NCBI GenBank assembly: GCA_019054805.1
Contig: JAHQIY010000005.1
Span: 4,385,501 to 4,449,500, forward strand
DNA from: Brachionus manjavacas
Lineage: Eukaryota > Rotifera > Eurotatoria > Ploima > Brachionidae
Length of the DNA: 64,000 bases
Direction of reading: 5' to 3'
In this document: one piece after another, positions 21,516 to 31,678 of the stretch
Layout: each line of letters begins with the position of its first letter
How positions within the stretch are numbered: the first letter of the stretch is position 1
Notes under the pieces: model-generated
Databases searched by the model: none
Told to the model about the DNA's origin: nothing
The model's input: the letters and a program-made list of their open reading frames with translations, nothing else
Translations under genes and position numbers: made by a program

Positions 21516-23132
21516 TTGAAAATATAAAAAATATAAATATACTATTTAATATCAAAATTTTCACTAAAACCTCAATTTTTTTATTTAGTTTTTCCTTAAT
21601 GGCTTTATCTTACAGAGCATAAAATTTTATACAAGACGAATATTTTTTTCAGCACTCATATCGTCATAGTCCTTATTTTAATACGTTTTTCTTATATTTT
21701 AAATATTTAGAGTTGGTAGTCTTTTAGCTCTTATATCTCATGGCCCTAAACTTTTATTTACGTAAAACATATTTTTTTATGATCCTAATATGATGACCTT
21801 CAAAATGATATATAATATGGGCATAAACATGGGATGGTCTGGTCTCATTAAATATGCACAACCTCTTTAACTTAAAAAAATAAATCAAAAAGTTTAAATG
21901 TGCTAACAACAGAATAACTGAATAAAAATTAAAAAAATCCAAATCATTACTTGGACTAGATGCATATTTGTTCGCATATTTTGCTTATGACTTTTATACA
22001 TGAATGGTTTATCTTGTTGTTAAAATTTGATGTCAAATCTGATGCTGGAAATCGTGCAACGTCTTTTGATAAAAATTTCCATAAAATTATGAAAAAGCAT
22101 GAAAAAGTACGATGTTTCAAATTGAAGAAAAATAAATTAATCTTTGTTTAAAAACGAAGAACTTTTATTTTTTTTTATTTATATTTATAATTAAATTTTT
22201 TTTCTATTTCAAATAGATTATCCTAATAATATCTTTTTGATTTTTTAAAGTGATACTTTTTTACAAATCGGATCACTGGATATTGGAATTCACTTAATGA
22301 AGCAACAAGAAATATAATTATTTGCTTTAAGAAATTTAATAAATCAAAAGATTTTAATATAAAGTCTTTGTCTTAAATGGATAGCATTTTAGCTATTAAT
22401 GAATGATTTTTGATTGACCCGCTTATCACTGGAGCCTGACAATATTAAGAAATTTACCTTGAACACTTCAGTCAGCACATTTTTTCAGGATATCTTAAAT
22501 TACCCTTATACAATTAGGCAAGTTGAAATATTTTATCAAGGAAAAAATGTTTTTGAAAAATATGAAGGCATTAACTAGAGTTGGTAGACCGGATCAATCA
22601 AATAATTTTAAAAAAGATTTTTTCTTAGACTGATTAATTTTTTCTGTAAAGTAAATCTTATTTTTATTAAATGTATTTTAAAGACAATTTATATACCTTT
22701 TTTTATTTAAGAACAAGAGTTAGATAGTTTATAATTTTCAAAAATTATATTATTTAATTTACAATTTAAAATGGTTATCTTAAGCCACTGAATTTTCTTC
22801 AAAAGCTTTATTTATTTCAAGTTTTTTGAAATAAATAATTTTTATCTATAACTAAAATTTTTATTCATGACTTATCTTCCAAAATTTTTATTTTGGTTGC
22901 TCTTTGTTTACTCTATCGATTGAAAAGTAGATCTCATTTTTTTTGGTTTACTTGATGAAAAATTACAAATAACACTGTTCTAAATTATGTGAAAAAATTT
23001 GTTTTTTATTTAAAAGTTTATTAAAAAATACAATACTAATAAATACATTTAAAACTTAATTTACATTCAACAATTGAAAAAGAAAAAATCGGCATAGACT
23101 TGTTGGCTTTCTCATTTTTAAATACTTAATTT
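21516..23132. other. AT-rich intergenic region and protocadherin 3' flank
   Basis: No supported gene. Short frames at 21754-21942 and 21960-22151 have no recognisable similarity and A/T-driven composition. The final few hundred bases should contain the 3' untranslated region of the minus-strand protocadherin. Confidence 0.4.
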
Positions 23133-26100
23133 TTAAAGATCGGTTTTGTTACAAACATTAGACGTGTTCGAGTCGACAACAATTTGTTTTAAATTTAAAA
23201 TTTTTCTATTCTTCGCATTACCATTCAGTTGAAACACCTTGTGTTCTTTTTCATCTTTGAAAAAATAATCAGGAACTTCATCTGACTCATTGGTGGTGAT
23301 ATTAACGATGGGATTAAGATTAAAATTTTTTTGCACTAGTTTCGGTGATGCATAGCTAGCCTCTTGGGCTCTGAATTTTCTATTCATGCTGAGGGAATTC
23401 AGAGAAGAAATGGATCCAGATGTCTCCAAGGTGCCATTTGTAGCCTGCTTTTTAAGCTCGTATCTCTTGAAAAGCTCATTAACGGGCAAATTAAGCTGTT
23501 TGGCCGCAGGATCAAAATTCTTCGATTTCAAACTTCGACTGACTGGCAATGTTCGGTAGGAATTGTTAACATCGCTGGCTAGCAGAATGGTCTGCTTGGG
23601 TGAATTGGAGCTCGAGCCTGAATTTTTAAATGTCCTAAAATTATTAGATACTTTGGAAGATATGGTCGTGGAAGCTAAAGACTCATTTGAACTTTTTTTC
23701 TCTGATGACGAGATCAGGACCAACAGTTGATTGTTTTTTGCTGAATTTGTTGATTTAGTTGAGTTGGATGAACTCGAGGCCAAGTTTGAATTTTCATCCG
23801 AACTTGTGTTCACTATCAAAATTGCCTGTTCTTCTTCTCGAATCATTTCCTTGGACATGAAGCTAGGCTTCCTGAAGCCACCTGTTTCGTCCTCATCATC
23901 TGTGCTGTTTCGGTTTGAATTTAGGTTTAAAAACTCCGACGAAGTCAACGAAGATGGCGAAGCCGACGACTTGGCCAATGTGGTCTTTTTGCTGTCTGTA
24001 TAAATTTCACACAAATGCTTTTTGGCACTGTTATTTAAACTTTTTTGACGTTTTGCTTTTTTATAATAAATTGAAAAAAGGCATAGACTAGTGATCAAAA
24101 CCAAAGTAAAAACTAATACTGAAATAATTAAAATAAGAATATAATTTATGCTTTTTGTCCTTCCCATATCAATGAAGCCAAAAAGTTTATTTAGACTATT
24201 TTTATTTGATATTTTTCTGTAATGAGAGACGGCTTTGGGCCTTTTTTGGTACACCTTTCCATCTTCGAACTGAGATGCTACACTGTAAAATTTTCCATCC
24301 TCAATGTCTTGCTCAAAACCATAGTCATAATCAAAATAATCTTGGCCATTTAGACTAGACTGATTGATAATCGATTTGAGCAAGGAAACTTTGTGCTCAA
24401 AATCGGTTGATCGATTGACCAGAACAATAAATACATAGTGCTTAACGCTTTTAGTAAAGGACCCAGCGGAATCGCTGATGTTCAAAATGAGACCATAAAA
24501 TCCGCTAATGTTCGGGTCTATTTCAAATTTGTCATTTCTCAAGCGAAACGAACCGACCAAGTTCGATTCAACATTTTGCTTCGAAGGACTCAAATCAAAT
24601 TTTGTAAAAACACTGCCACTTTTGCTGTCTATTCCAAATAAGTTCACATTTTGTTCGAAAAAATCCAAATTTTTTTCCACTTTTAATTTAATTTGTTTTT
24701 CTATTTTAAATCTCAGGATCGAATTGAGACCAGAATCGGCATCTTTGGCCACAATTTTTGTCAGTCTTGAAACAAGTCTATTATTTTCAATGAATGAGTC
24801 ATTTAAAATTGAGTTTAAGTTGAATACCAAAGGCAACTCGTTGTCCATAGGACGCTCTACAATCGGTTGGTTGTCGTTTAAATCAATGACATCAATGCGG
24901 ACCAAACAAGTTGAATTCAAGCTTGGTGTTTGATTAAAATTGTCATAGGCAATTATTTCCAAATCTAGCATTTTTATCAATTCATAATCCAGTTCTTTTA
25001 TTTGATACAAATCGCCAGTCACGTGATCTACTCTAAAATAGTCGTTGTCATTAACAAATGCGTACCTGACCACACTGAAGTTACTTCCTCTTTGGTCAAA
25101 GTCATGAGCTTTTACTTTTCCCAATATTTCACCATCAAATGGTAATTTATTTTCCAAAATTTGAAATTTATAAATATTTTTTTCAAATCGTGGCTGATTA
25201 TCATTTAAATCATTTAATTTAATAAAAATATTAGCACTTTCTAAATTTAATCCATCACTAGCCACCACTTGAAAATTGAAGCCATCCTTAAGTTCCCTGT
25301 CGAGTAGGCTTGCTTTGGCTTCAATTATTCCAGTCAATGGGTCAATTTTGAAAGAATCCGAGCTTTGTTTAATTGAAAAGGTGACATTTTTCTCCAAATC
25401 TGGATCAATTGCTTCGACTTTGCCAACTTGGGTCCATTGGTCTTTTGGGTTGATCAGCTCGTCCAGCACAAATTCATACGACACCACCTTATTGGTAGAA
25501 TTGTCAATTTTAGTTGTTTGGTTGTTGAGTGTCACAAATTTAGGCTTGTTGTCATTTTCGTCTTTGATTTTTATCCTAAGCATCAAATTGGTCTGCAGTG
25601 ATGGTTGGCCAAAGTCCGACGCTGTGATGTTAATCAAATAAGCATCATAGATCTCTCGGTCGAGATTTTGCTTGAGCATCAATGAGTAAATGTCATTAAA
25701 AAGATGTACTAGACCAAAATCATTGGACTCTTCATATTCACTTATGTAATCCTGATATTCATTTAACTCCTCGGTTTGTCGTCTGTATTCTTTTATTGCC
25801 AAATTTACTTTTCCATTCGAGCCAGAGTCCAAATCAGTGACCAGTATTTGAGCAATGAACGTATTGGGCATTGTCCATTCACTCAATTCAACTTCATTGT
25901 TTGAATTAAGCTTCAAATTGGTGTTGAAATCATCGATTGAGTTGGGAAAAGTTAAATTTATTTGTGGACAATTGTCATTGATGTCGTTCAAGTAAATTAT
26001 ACAATTTGTGTACACTGGCATTGAGTTTGTTAGGCCAGAGTCTTGGGCTTTTACGACCAAACGATGAACTGGAGTGTGCTCATAGTCCAAATCGTTCACT

Positions 26101-27077
26101 AAACTAATCCATCCAGTGCTTGGATCAATAAAAAATTTGTCACTGCTGTCCATGAGGTAATACTTGACCAGTCCATTGAGTGCGTCATCTTTGTCCTCGG
26201 CATGAACGCGGATCAGCCGAGTGCCGCTCACAGCCTTGTCTTCGTCTAGCCGGTACTCGTACTGGTTTTGGTCAAAAATTGGCAAATTGTCATTTATGTC
26301 AATAATTTTTAAGATGACCAAACAATTTCCGGTTAGTGTCTTTTGATCATGTGGTCCGTCAGAAGCTTCGATTTTGAACCTTACCTCGCGTACTTCTTCG
26401 TAATCAAAAGGCTCCGAAATGACCAAATTTAGCTGGGGCTGAGTGGACGATTCGTCCACCGATAGTCTCAACTTCGAATTGAGCGCAGCTAGCTCTTGAT
26501 TGTATCTGGAACTTTTTTGGTCTATGGGAACTATGTTATAGGCAATTTGGGTTTGATGCGAGTCGCGGTCAACTGCTGCGGGCAACGGTATGCTAAAATT
26601 GACCGGCGCTGCCTCGCTCACATTCAAGACTATCACATCATTGGGAAACTTTGGCGCAAACTCGTTCTTGTCCTCAATGACCACGTCAAAGGACACAAAC
26701 TTTTGAATTTTTGTATTCGTTGACTTGGTTTGAGTTGCGACTATTTCAATCGGAAGACTACAATTGCTGGTCAATGTACACGGGCCACAGACTTTATTCT
26801 CGCACAGGTACTCGCGGTCAATGCTGCGCTGGGTCTTTACATGTCCAGTTAGCTGGTCGATGATAAAGTAGTGGGATGTGATGGAGTGCGGCGAGTAAAA
26901 CCTGAATTTGTAGTCACTCGTGGCTAAGTCATTGATTTCGAGCTTGTGCGCCAAGTCCACGACCAAGTGCCCTATGGGCGGCTCTTCAAGCATCACAATC
27001 GCCTCAAAGCGAAACACATTGGTACTCTGGCAAATCCAGATTAAGCTCAACACAACAACAACTCTTAACATATTCAT
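23133..27077 (-). CDS. Protocadherin-type cadherin, single coding exon
   Basis: The 1314-residue frame begins with a signal peptide (MNMLRVVVVLSLIWICQSTN). The ectodomain carries cadherin repeats whose calcium-binding linkers are visible: EDKNEFAPKF (about residue 138), DINDNLPIF (262), DINDNCPQI (367), DENDNKPKF (507), DLNDNQPRF (624) and DLNDNQPIV (735). A further repeat precedes a transmembrane helix at about 977-1003 (ILILIISVLVFTLVLITSLC), so seven EC repeats are likely. EC1 has a Cys-rich insertion (CENKVCGPC). The roughly 310-residue cytoplasmic tail is Ser/Asn-rich without a recognisable catenin-binding domain, which fits protocadherins rather than classical cadherins. The C-terminus KTDL is a possible class I PDZ ligand. 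It acts at the plasma membrane in homophilic or heterophilic adhesion. Assignment to a particular protocadherin subfamily is not supported. Confidence 0.93.
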   Translation of the reverse strand: MNMLRVVVVLSLIWICQSTNVFRFEAIVMLEEPPIGHLVVDLAHKLEINDLATSDYKFRFYSPHSITSHYFIIDQLTGHVKTQRSIDREYLCENKVCGPCTLTSNCSLPIEIVATQTKSTNTKIQKFVSFDVVIEDKNEFAPKFPNDVIVLNVSEAAPVNFSIPLPAAVDRDSHQTQIAYNIVPIDQKSSRYNQELAALNSKLRLSVDESSTQPQLNLVISEPFDYEEVREVRFKIEASDGPHDQKTLTGNCLVILKIIDINDNLPIFDQNQYEYRLDEDKAVSGTRLIRVHAEDKDDALNGLVKYYLMDSSDKFFIDPSTGWISLVNDLDYEHTPVHRLVVKAQDSGLTNSMPVYTNCIIYLNDINDNCPQINLTFPNSIDDFNTNLKLNSNNEVELSEWTMPNTFIAQILVTDLDSGSNGKVNLAIKEYRRQTEELNEYQDYISEYEESNDFGLVHLFNDIYSLMLKQNLDREIYDAYLINITASDFGQPSLQTNLMLRIKIKDENDNKPKFVTLNNQTTKIDNSTNKVVSYEFVLDELINPKDQWTQVGKVEAIDPDLEKNVTFSIKQSSDSFKIDPLTGIIEAKASLLDRELKDGFNFQVVASDGLNLESANIFIKLNDLNDNQPRFEKNIYKFQILENKLPFDGEILGKVKAHDFDQRGSNFSVVRYAFVNDNDYFRVDHVTGDLYQIKELDYELIKMLDLEIIAYDNFNQTPSLNSTCLVRIDVIDLNDNQPIVERPMDNELPLVFNLNSILNDSFIENNRLVSRLTKIVAKDADSGLNSILRFKIEKQIKLKVEKNLDFFEQNVNLFGIDSKSGSVFTKFDLSPSKQNVESNLVGSFRLRNDKFEIDPNISGFYGLILNISDSAGSFTKSVKHYVFIVLVNRSTDFEHKVSLLKSIINQSSLNGQDYFDYDYGFEQDIEDGKFYSVASQFEDGKVYQKRPKAVSHYRKISNKNSLNKLFGFIDMGRTKSINYILILIISVLVFTLVLITSLCLFSIYYKKAKRQKSLNNSAKKHLCEIYTDSKKTTLAKSSASPSSLTSSEFLNLNSNRNSTDDEDETGGFRKPSFMSKEMIREEEQAILIVNTSSDENSNLASSSSNSTKSTNSAKNNQLLVLISSSEKKSSNESLASTTISSKVSNNFRTFKNSGSSSNSPKQTILLASDVNNSYRTLPVSRSLKSKNFDPAAKQLNLPVNELFKRYELKKQATNGTLETSGSISSLNSLSMNRKFRAQEASYASPKLVQKNFNLNPIVNITTNESDEVPDYFFKDEKEHKVFQLNGNAKNRKILNLKQIVVDSNTSNVCNKTDL

Positions 27078-29230
27078 TATATTTGGGTTTTGATCATCGC
27101 TACAAATGAGGTAGTTTTAAATCTAGAATACAACAAAAAAACTGCTTGAAATTTTGATAAATCCAAATGGATTTTTTATCATTCGAACCAAATTAATTAA
27201 ATTCAAATGGTTAAAAGAGAGAAAGAGAAAAAAAGGGCCGATAGATAACTTAAAAATCATGACAAAATAGATAGAAGAGAGTATCTAAAAGTGGAATTAA
27301 TCGAAAAAATGATTAATGGCTGGCAAAATTTTGTTCTTGAATGATAAGTACAAAAGTACAAAAGTACAAAAGTTTCTTGTCGACTGTGATTGTCTGTCAT
27401 GAGGCCAACAGCCAAATTGAATCCATCAAAACATGCCAAGCTGGTGGACTGCCGGAATGGCTCTCAAAACCACAGACCAGTTTAACATTTTAATTATCTT
27501 AAAGATAATTGATTTCAACAATTTCTCTAACCTATTTTATGATATTCGTTGTGCCGTGAAATTTCGACTCTCTAGTTTAATTACAAATAGAGAACGACCT
27601 TTTTGAAAAATTGGGCCTAACCTTTACCAAATTGTTTACATTTTACGGTTCAGTAAAAAAATGACAATCATGCGAATTTCCAGAGCGGCCGATTGCGTGT
27701 AACTTCTTATCTTAAGTTTAATAATAGCCTAGAGATCATCCATAAATATCTAAATAGATTTTTTTTTGCGCAATTAGGCCTTTTTCCCTGGTCTGAATTG
27801 TGCAAATTCTACTCTTTTTTTTGTTATCTCAAAATCTATTTCATCACCTAATAAATATCCTAGCTGTCAAATTTAGTCCGGATAAGTGGGGAGTATGCAA
27901 ATTCATTGATAAATTATTCAATAGGGTCGCGTGATGGCTCGTTGTTGGCCCAACGCCTTATCATAAATAGTCCATTTTATTTCAAATCATGCAATTTGTT
28001 TGTAACGTCGCGCATTCGTGATTACAAATCACTTACTGAATCTAATTAGAGAAATCCGTGATATTTCTAAAAAATACGGGATAACGCTGAAATCTTAAAA
28101 TGGTCATTTGGATTTCAGCGAAGACCCGATTTGATTTTTCTTGCTAAAATTAAAATAAAACCTAATTTAAAAATATAAATTGAATCCCAAAAAGTATTTA
28201 GAAACTTTGTCGAAATTCGATGATTAATTTGGTTGCTCTGGCTATTTAATTATATAATTTATAAGAAAAAAATACATATCTAGACACATATAAACTAAAA
28301 TTGCTTATCAGAATTTATGACTCCGAGAGTAATAGACAGCTTTCTTTCAGTTGTAAAATATTTAATCAAATTGGAAAATCTTTAAATACCTTAAATTATT
28401 GCGCTAAGATAAAAAAATAAAAAAAAATAAATTTTCTTTGATGTTCTTTGCTGATTTTATCAGGAATTGAATTTTATAATCAGGAAATTAATTGTCGTCA
28501 TTTCATCGATGATCTTATCTAGCCGTATTTCAAACACTTTTCGATGAGATTCCAACAGATAGTTGCGGCTCTCTAAATACTCTTTTAAATGCGTACAATG
28601 AACTTATCCATCAGACTAAAATAAATAGTGGTTCTCGCTATGAACCTTATACTATTTAATTTTTGAAATAAAACAGCAAGTTTAATATCTAACAGAAGTG
28701 CTTTTTTGCAATTAGAATTTAGACCTACAGATAAATATGCTCACTGTTAACGTGTCTTAAAAACATTTAATTACAGTTGCATGGCTTTCATCAAATTAAA
28801 TGAATTTTAAAAGCTTGTCTAAAATTTGCAAAATTTTACTCTTATAGTCGGTCTTTGATTAAAATCTAAAAAAATTTAATTTTTAAAATCAAATAATTTT
28901 TTGATAATTAGCTTTTGATAAGGCTAGGAAATTAAAAAAAAAATATTAAAAAATATTTGAGGCGTAAATTTGCTTACACTTTAACAAAAATCTATGACAG
29001 CCACAATCAGACACCAAAAAAAATCTTAAAATAAAATAAAATAAAATATTTCAAATAACCCGCTGATATTTTTTCTAAATTTCACTGACTATTTAAAAAA
29101 AATTTTCGAACCACAAATAAAAATAAAAATTTTAAATTTTATAGACATTGTAAAATGGCTCAAATTTACTGCACTGACAAAATCATTTTTTATTTAAAAA
29201 ATTTTTCTTCAAATTTACAGTATTTTGTAA
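27078..29230. other. Protocadherin upstream region with islands of complex sequence
   Basis: The sequence upstream of the protocadherin start alternates A/T runs with unusually complex blocks (for example 27370-27480, 27600-27720, 27860-28110 and 28490-28620). The blocks hold no convincing reading frame. They contain five CTTATC sites (27706, 27957, 28304, 28514, 28603) and one ATGCAAAT octamer (27895). A threefold tandem 8-mer (TACAAAAG) is at about 27350-27373. Promoter and enhancer DNA for the protocadherin is the simplest reading. Confidence 0.4.
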
Positions 29231-29236
29231 TAAAAA

Positions 29237-29438
29237 ATAAGCACTGGGTCAGCTGCTAGAAGGTTTAGCGTCTTACTTATGTCAGCAAAAAAGATGAAAA
29301 ATTAATTATTATTTACATATTGTAAAAGTTAGCGAAGAAAGTATTCAACCGAGTAAAGGCGCCTTAGCAATGGAAGCAAATGGTTCTGATAAAAAAAGAG
29401 AACTTTGGACCGAAAAAATCAACAAAATGCAGAACTAG
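29237..29438 (+). other. Possible two terminal exons of an unrecognised gene
   Basis: A frame ending in TTAGCGTCTTACTTAT at 29280 can splice over a 52-nt intron (GTCAGC donor at 29281, AG at 29331-29332) to 29333-29438. That second piece reads ESIQPSKGALAMEANGSDKK and ends LWTEKINKMQN before TAG. Intron size matches others in the window and the peptide is not A/T-biased, but no upstream exons or family could be found. It may be chance. Confidence 0.25.
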
Positions 29439-30297
29439 ACAAAAATAAATATATTACCTTTTATAAATTTTTTTGCCATTAACTAAATTAAATAGTCATT
29501 TAAAATCTTTTTTTTTTATATTTACATTAATGTTTTTTGTCAGTATATAATAAAATAATACCCTGAAAAAATTGTATCATTAAATAAATATAATCTTCTA
29601 GCCGAAGAATAGCTAGTGGCAATCAGCATCCTTTTTTTTAGTTATTTTATTATTCATGATTAATTTAAGTATTAAAATTTATAAGATACAAATTTCTGGC
29701 GTGTAATCTTTATATTTTTATTTAAATACAGGGACACTGAAAAAAATTCTTTTTTCTCGGAGATAAAAAAATTTAAAGCATTGAGTTGATGTACGAGGAT
29801 ATAACTGATAAGTAAAGATAAAATAGACCAAATCAAGGAAATGCAATTAAAAAATTAGATTTGAATGGAATTCTAGCCTCATTCAGTTCTTAAAATAACA
29901 AAAAAAAAATTATCATTCAAAACCCACGATCAAGATATATCTAGTGATTAGAAAAAATATTAACAAAAATAACAAAACAATAGTATCCTTAGCTAAATTA
30001 GATTTGACTTGGAGTACGCTCGATTCCAGTCTAGATAAGAATAGAAAAAATAAAAAAATAAAAACAATTTTATCTCTCAATCGATTCAAGTAAGAGTTAT
30101 TAACTTTTTGTGTCAAAATTAAATTTCAATTCAATTGACAATTAAAAAAGCTCAAAATTAAAAATCAATACCCTGAAGACATCTAGCTCAATATTTTGAT
30201 TCGTTTGTCTCGTAATCCACTCTTACGGGAATAAATTTGCCAATTTTAACAAGTTTTCACTTTTAACTCAACCGTAACTGTGTGCCCAGTTTAGGCA

Positions 30298-30309
30298 CGG
30301 ACCGGTCCG
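30298..30309. promoter_or_regulatory. 12-bp GC-rich palindrome
   Basis: CGGACCGGTCCG is a perfect palindrome within A/T-rich DNA, in a complex block spanning about 30270-30340. It contains the ACCGGT half-site layout bound by Grainyhead/CP2-type factors. That role is a guess from motif shape. Confidence 0.25.
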
Positions 30310-31079
30310 GCCAGCTTTAATCAATAACCAGCATGCTGAGCCAAAAAAGCAAAATTTCTAATTAATAATTAGACTATAGACCCTGATGGATTTTTAATAT
30401 CAAATCTATCGGAATGTAAACGACCATTTTTTTTCTAAGATGAAAAAATTAAAAATCAGAATTAATCAGGAACTTGATGAGTTCTGGCTATGTATAGATA
30501 ATTAAAATCAATTGAACGAGAATCGAATCCGAATTTGCATGAATGATTTGTTCTATGAGATAAATGAGTCGAAAATGAAACAATTAAGAGAAAATCCTCG
30601 AACACAAAGGTCCGTTTTAATTAGATATCATGTCCATAATTGTTGGTAACTGGACTAGTATTGATTTTTGCCCGAGTGGCTTCCTTTTCGCTTGTCTACA
30701 GTCACGCTCGTCAACCACACAGTCCACTTATTGATTTTATTTGATAATTTTTACGTGATACTAAACCTGTCTGACATAGAACAGTTCTATTTTAGCAAAT
30801 TTTAGCGAATTTCAGCAAATTTGCACTCATTCGGAATTTGTCAAGCCACAACTATGACAAGCGACAACAACAATAACAACTACACACAACAACAACTACG
30901 AAAAATAAACAACTCGTTGAAATAACAAAGCTATTGCAAATACTGATTTAATTTTTGATATTGTAAATAATTCAATTAATTTAAAATGATCTTGTTTAAT
31001 CAAGTTAAATTCAATTTCGGCTAGATAGCCTTTCGACTGTAAAAGTCAGAATATTGATCAAAAATTTGAATTATAATTG

Positions 31080-31280
31080 AAAACTTTATTAGCTTAATTA
31101 AGGCTCTGTGTGTGGCGTGGCTCAGGCCGACTGCCAAACAGAATATTGATGCGCCCAAGCCGCGCTCTTTCAAGACAAAGTCTTATGCAAATTTGCTTGA
31201 TTAATATCTTATCAGATCTAGAGCGGAATTAGTCATTGGTTTTAATGCGACCTCAATTTTGCAATCTATTGCCCCACATA
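31080..31280. promoter_or_regulatory. Complex, GC-richer candidate enhancer block
   Basis: Within about 200 bp there are an ACAAAG (SOX-like) site next to an ATGCAAAT octamer (31185-31192), a homeodomain-like GATTAAT and a GATA-like CTTATC (31208). A 34-codon plus frame ends at the TAA just after the octamer, but no splice sites or family support it. Non-coding regulatory sequence is the favoured reading. Confidence 0.35.
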
Positions 31281-31323
31281 ATCACCATCTATAATTAATA
31301 TGTAACTTTTTTCTCTTTTTTTT

Positions 31324-31678
31324 TTCATTAAAATTAAAATCCTAGAAAAATTTGTAAAGAAAATAAAATTAAAAAAAATTCCCCCTTTTCCTTTTTAATT
31401 TATCACATTGTCAAATACAATAATTGTTCTTTTTCTATTCTAGCGGATAGTGAGGGGGCGCTCATCTCCTTTTCCAGTACCTTATCGAGTTGATCATCTA
31501 CGCCGCAGTTATTACTCAGTCCAAGTCGGTCCCCCTTTTTTTAATGAAAGGGTTTAAGCATGCGTAGCTTTTCAATTTTTTTAATCAAAGTTAAAATCCT
31601 AAAAAAATTTAAATAGAAAATAAAATTAAAAAAAATTCTCTCTTTTCTTTTGTAATTTATCACATCGTCAAATACAAA
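31324..31678. repeat. Direct repeat pair flanking a GC-richer island
   Basis: About 97 bp at 31324-31420 recurs in the same orientation at 31582-31678. Shared blocks include TTAAAATCCTA, GAAAATAAAATTAAAAAAAA and TTTATCACAT.GTCAAATACA. The 130-bp island between them (31441-31570) is strikingly GC-richer and holds GGGGGCGCTCATCTCC near its start and GGTCCCCC followed by seven T near its end. Confidence 0.7.

Noticed and set aside
27350..27373. Threefold tandem TACAAAAG
   Set aside because: It is a short simple repeat with no sign of a larger satellite.
31441..31540. GC island as a tRNA or selenocysteine tRNA gene
   Set aside because: End pairing and a following T-run are present, but no A or B box and no TPsiC arm could be found.
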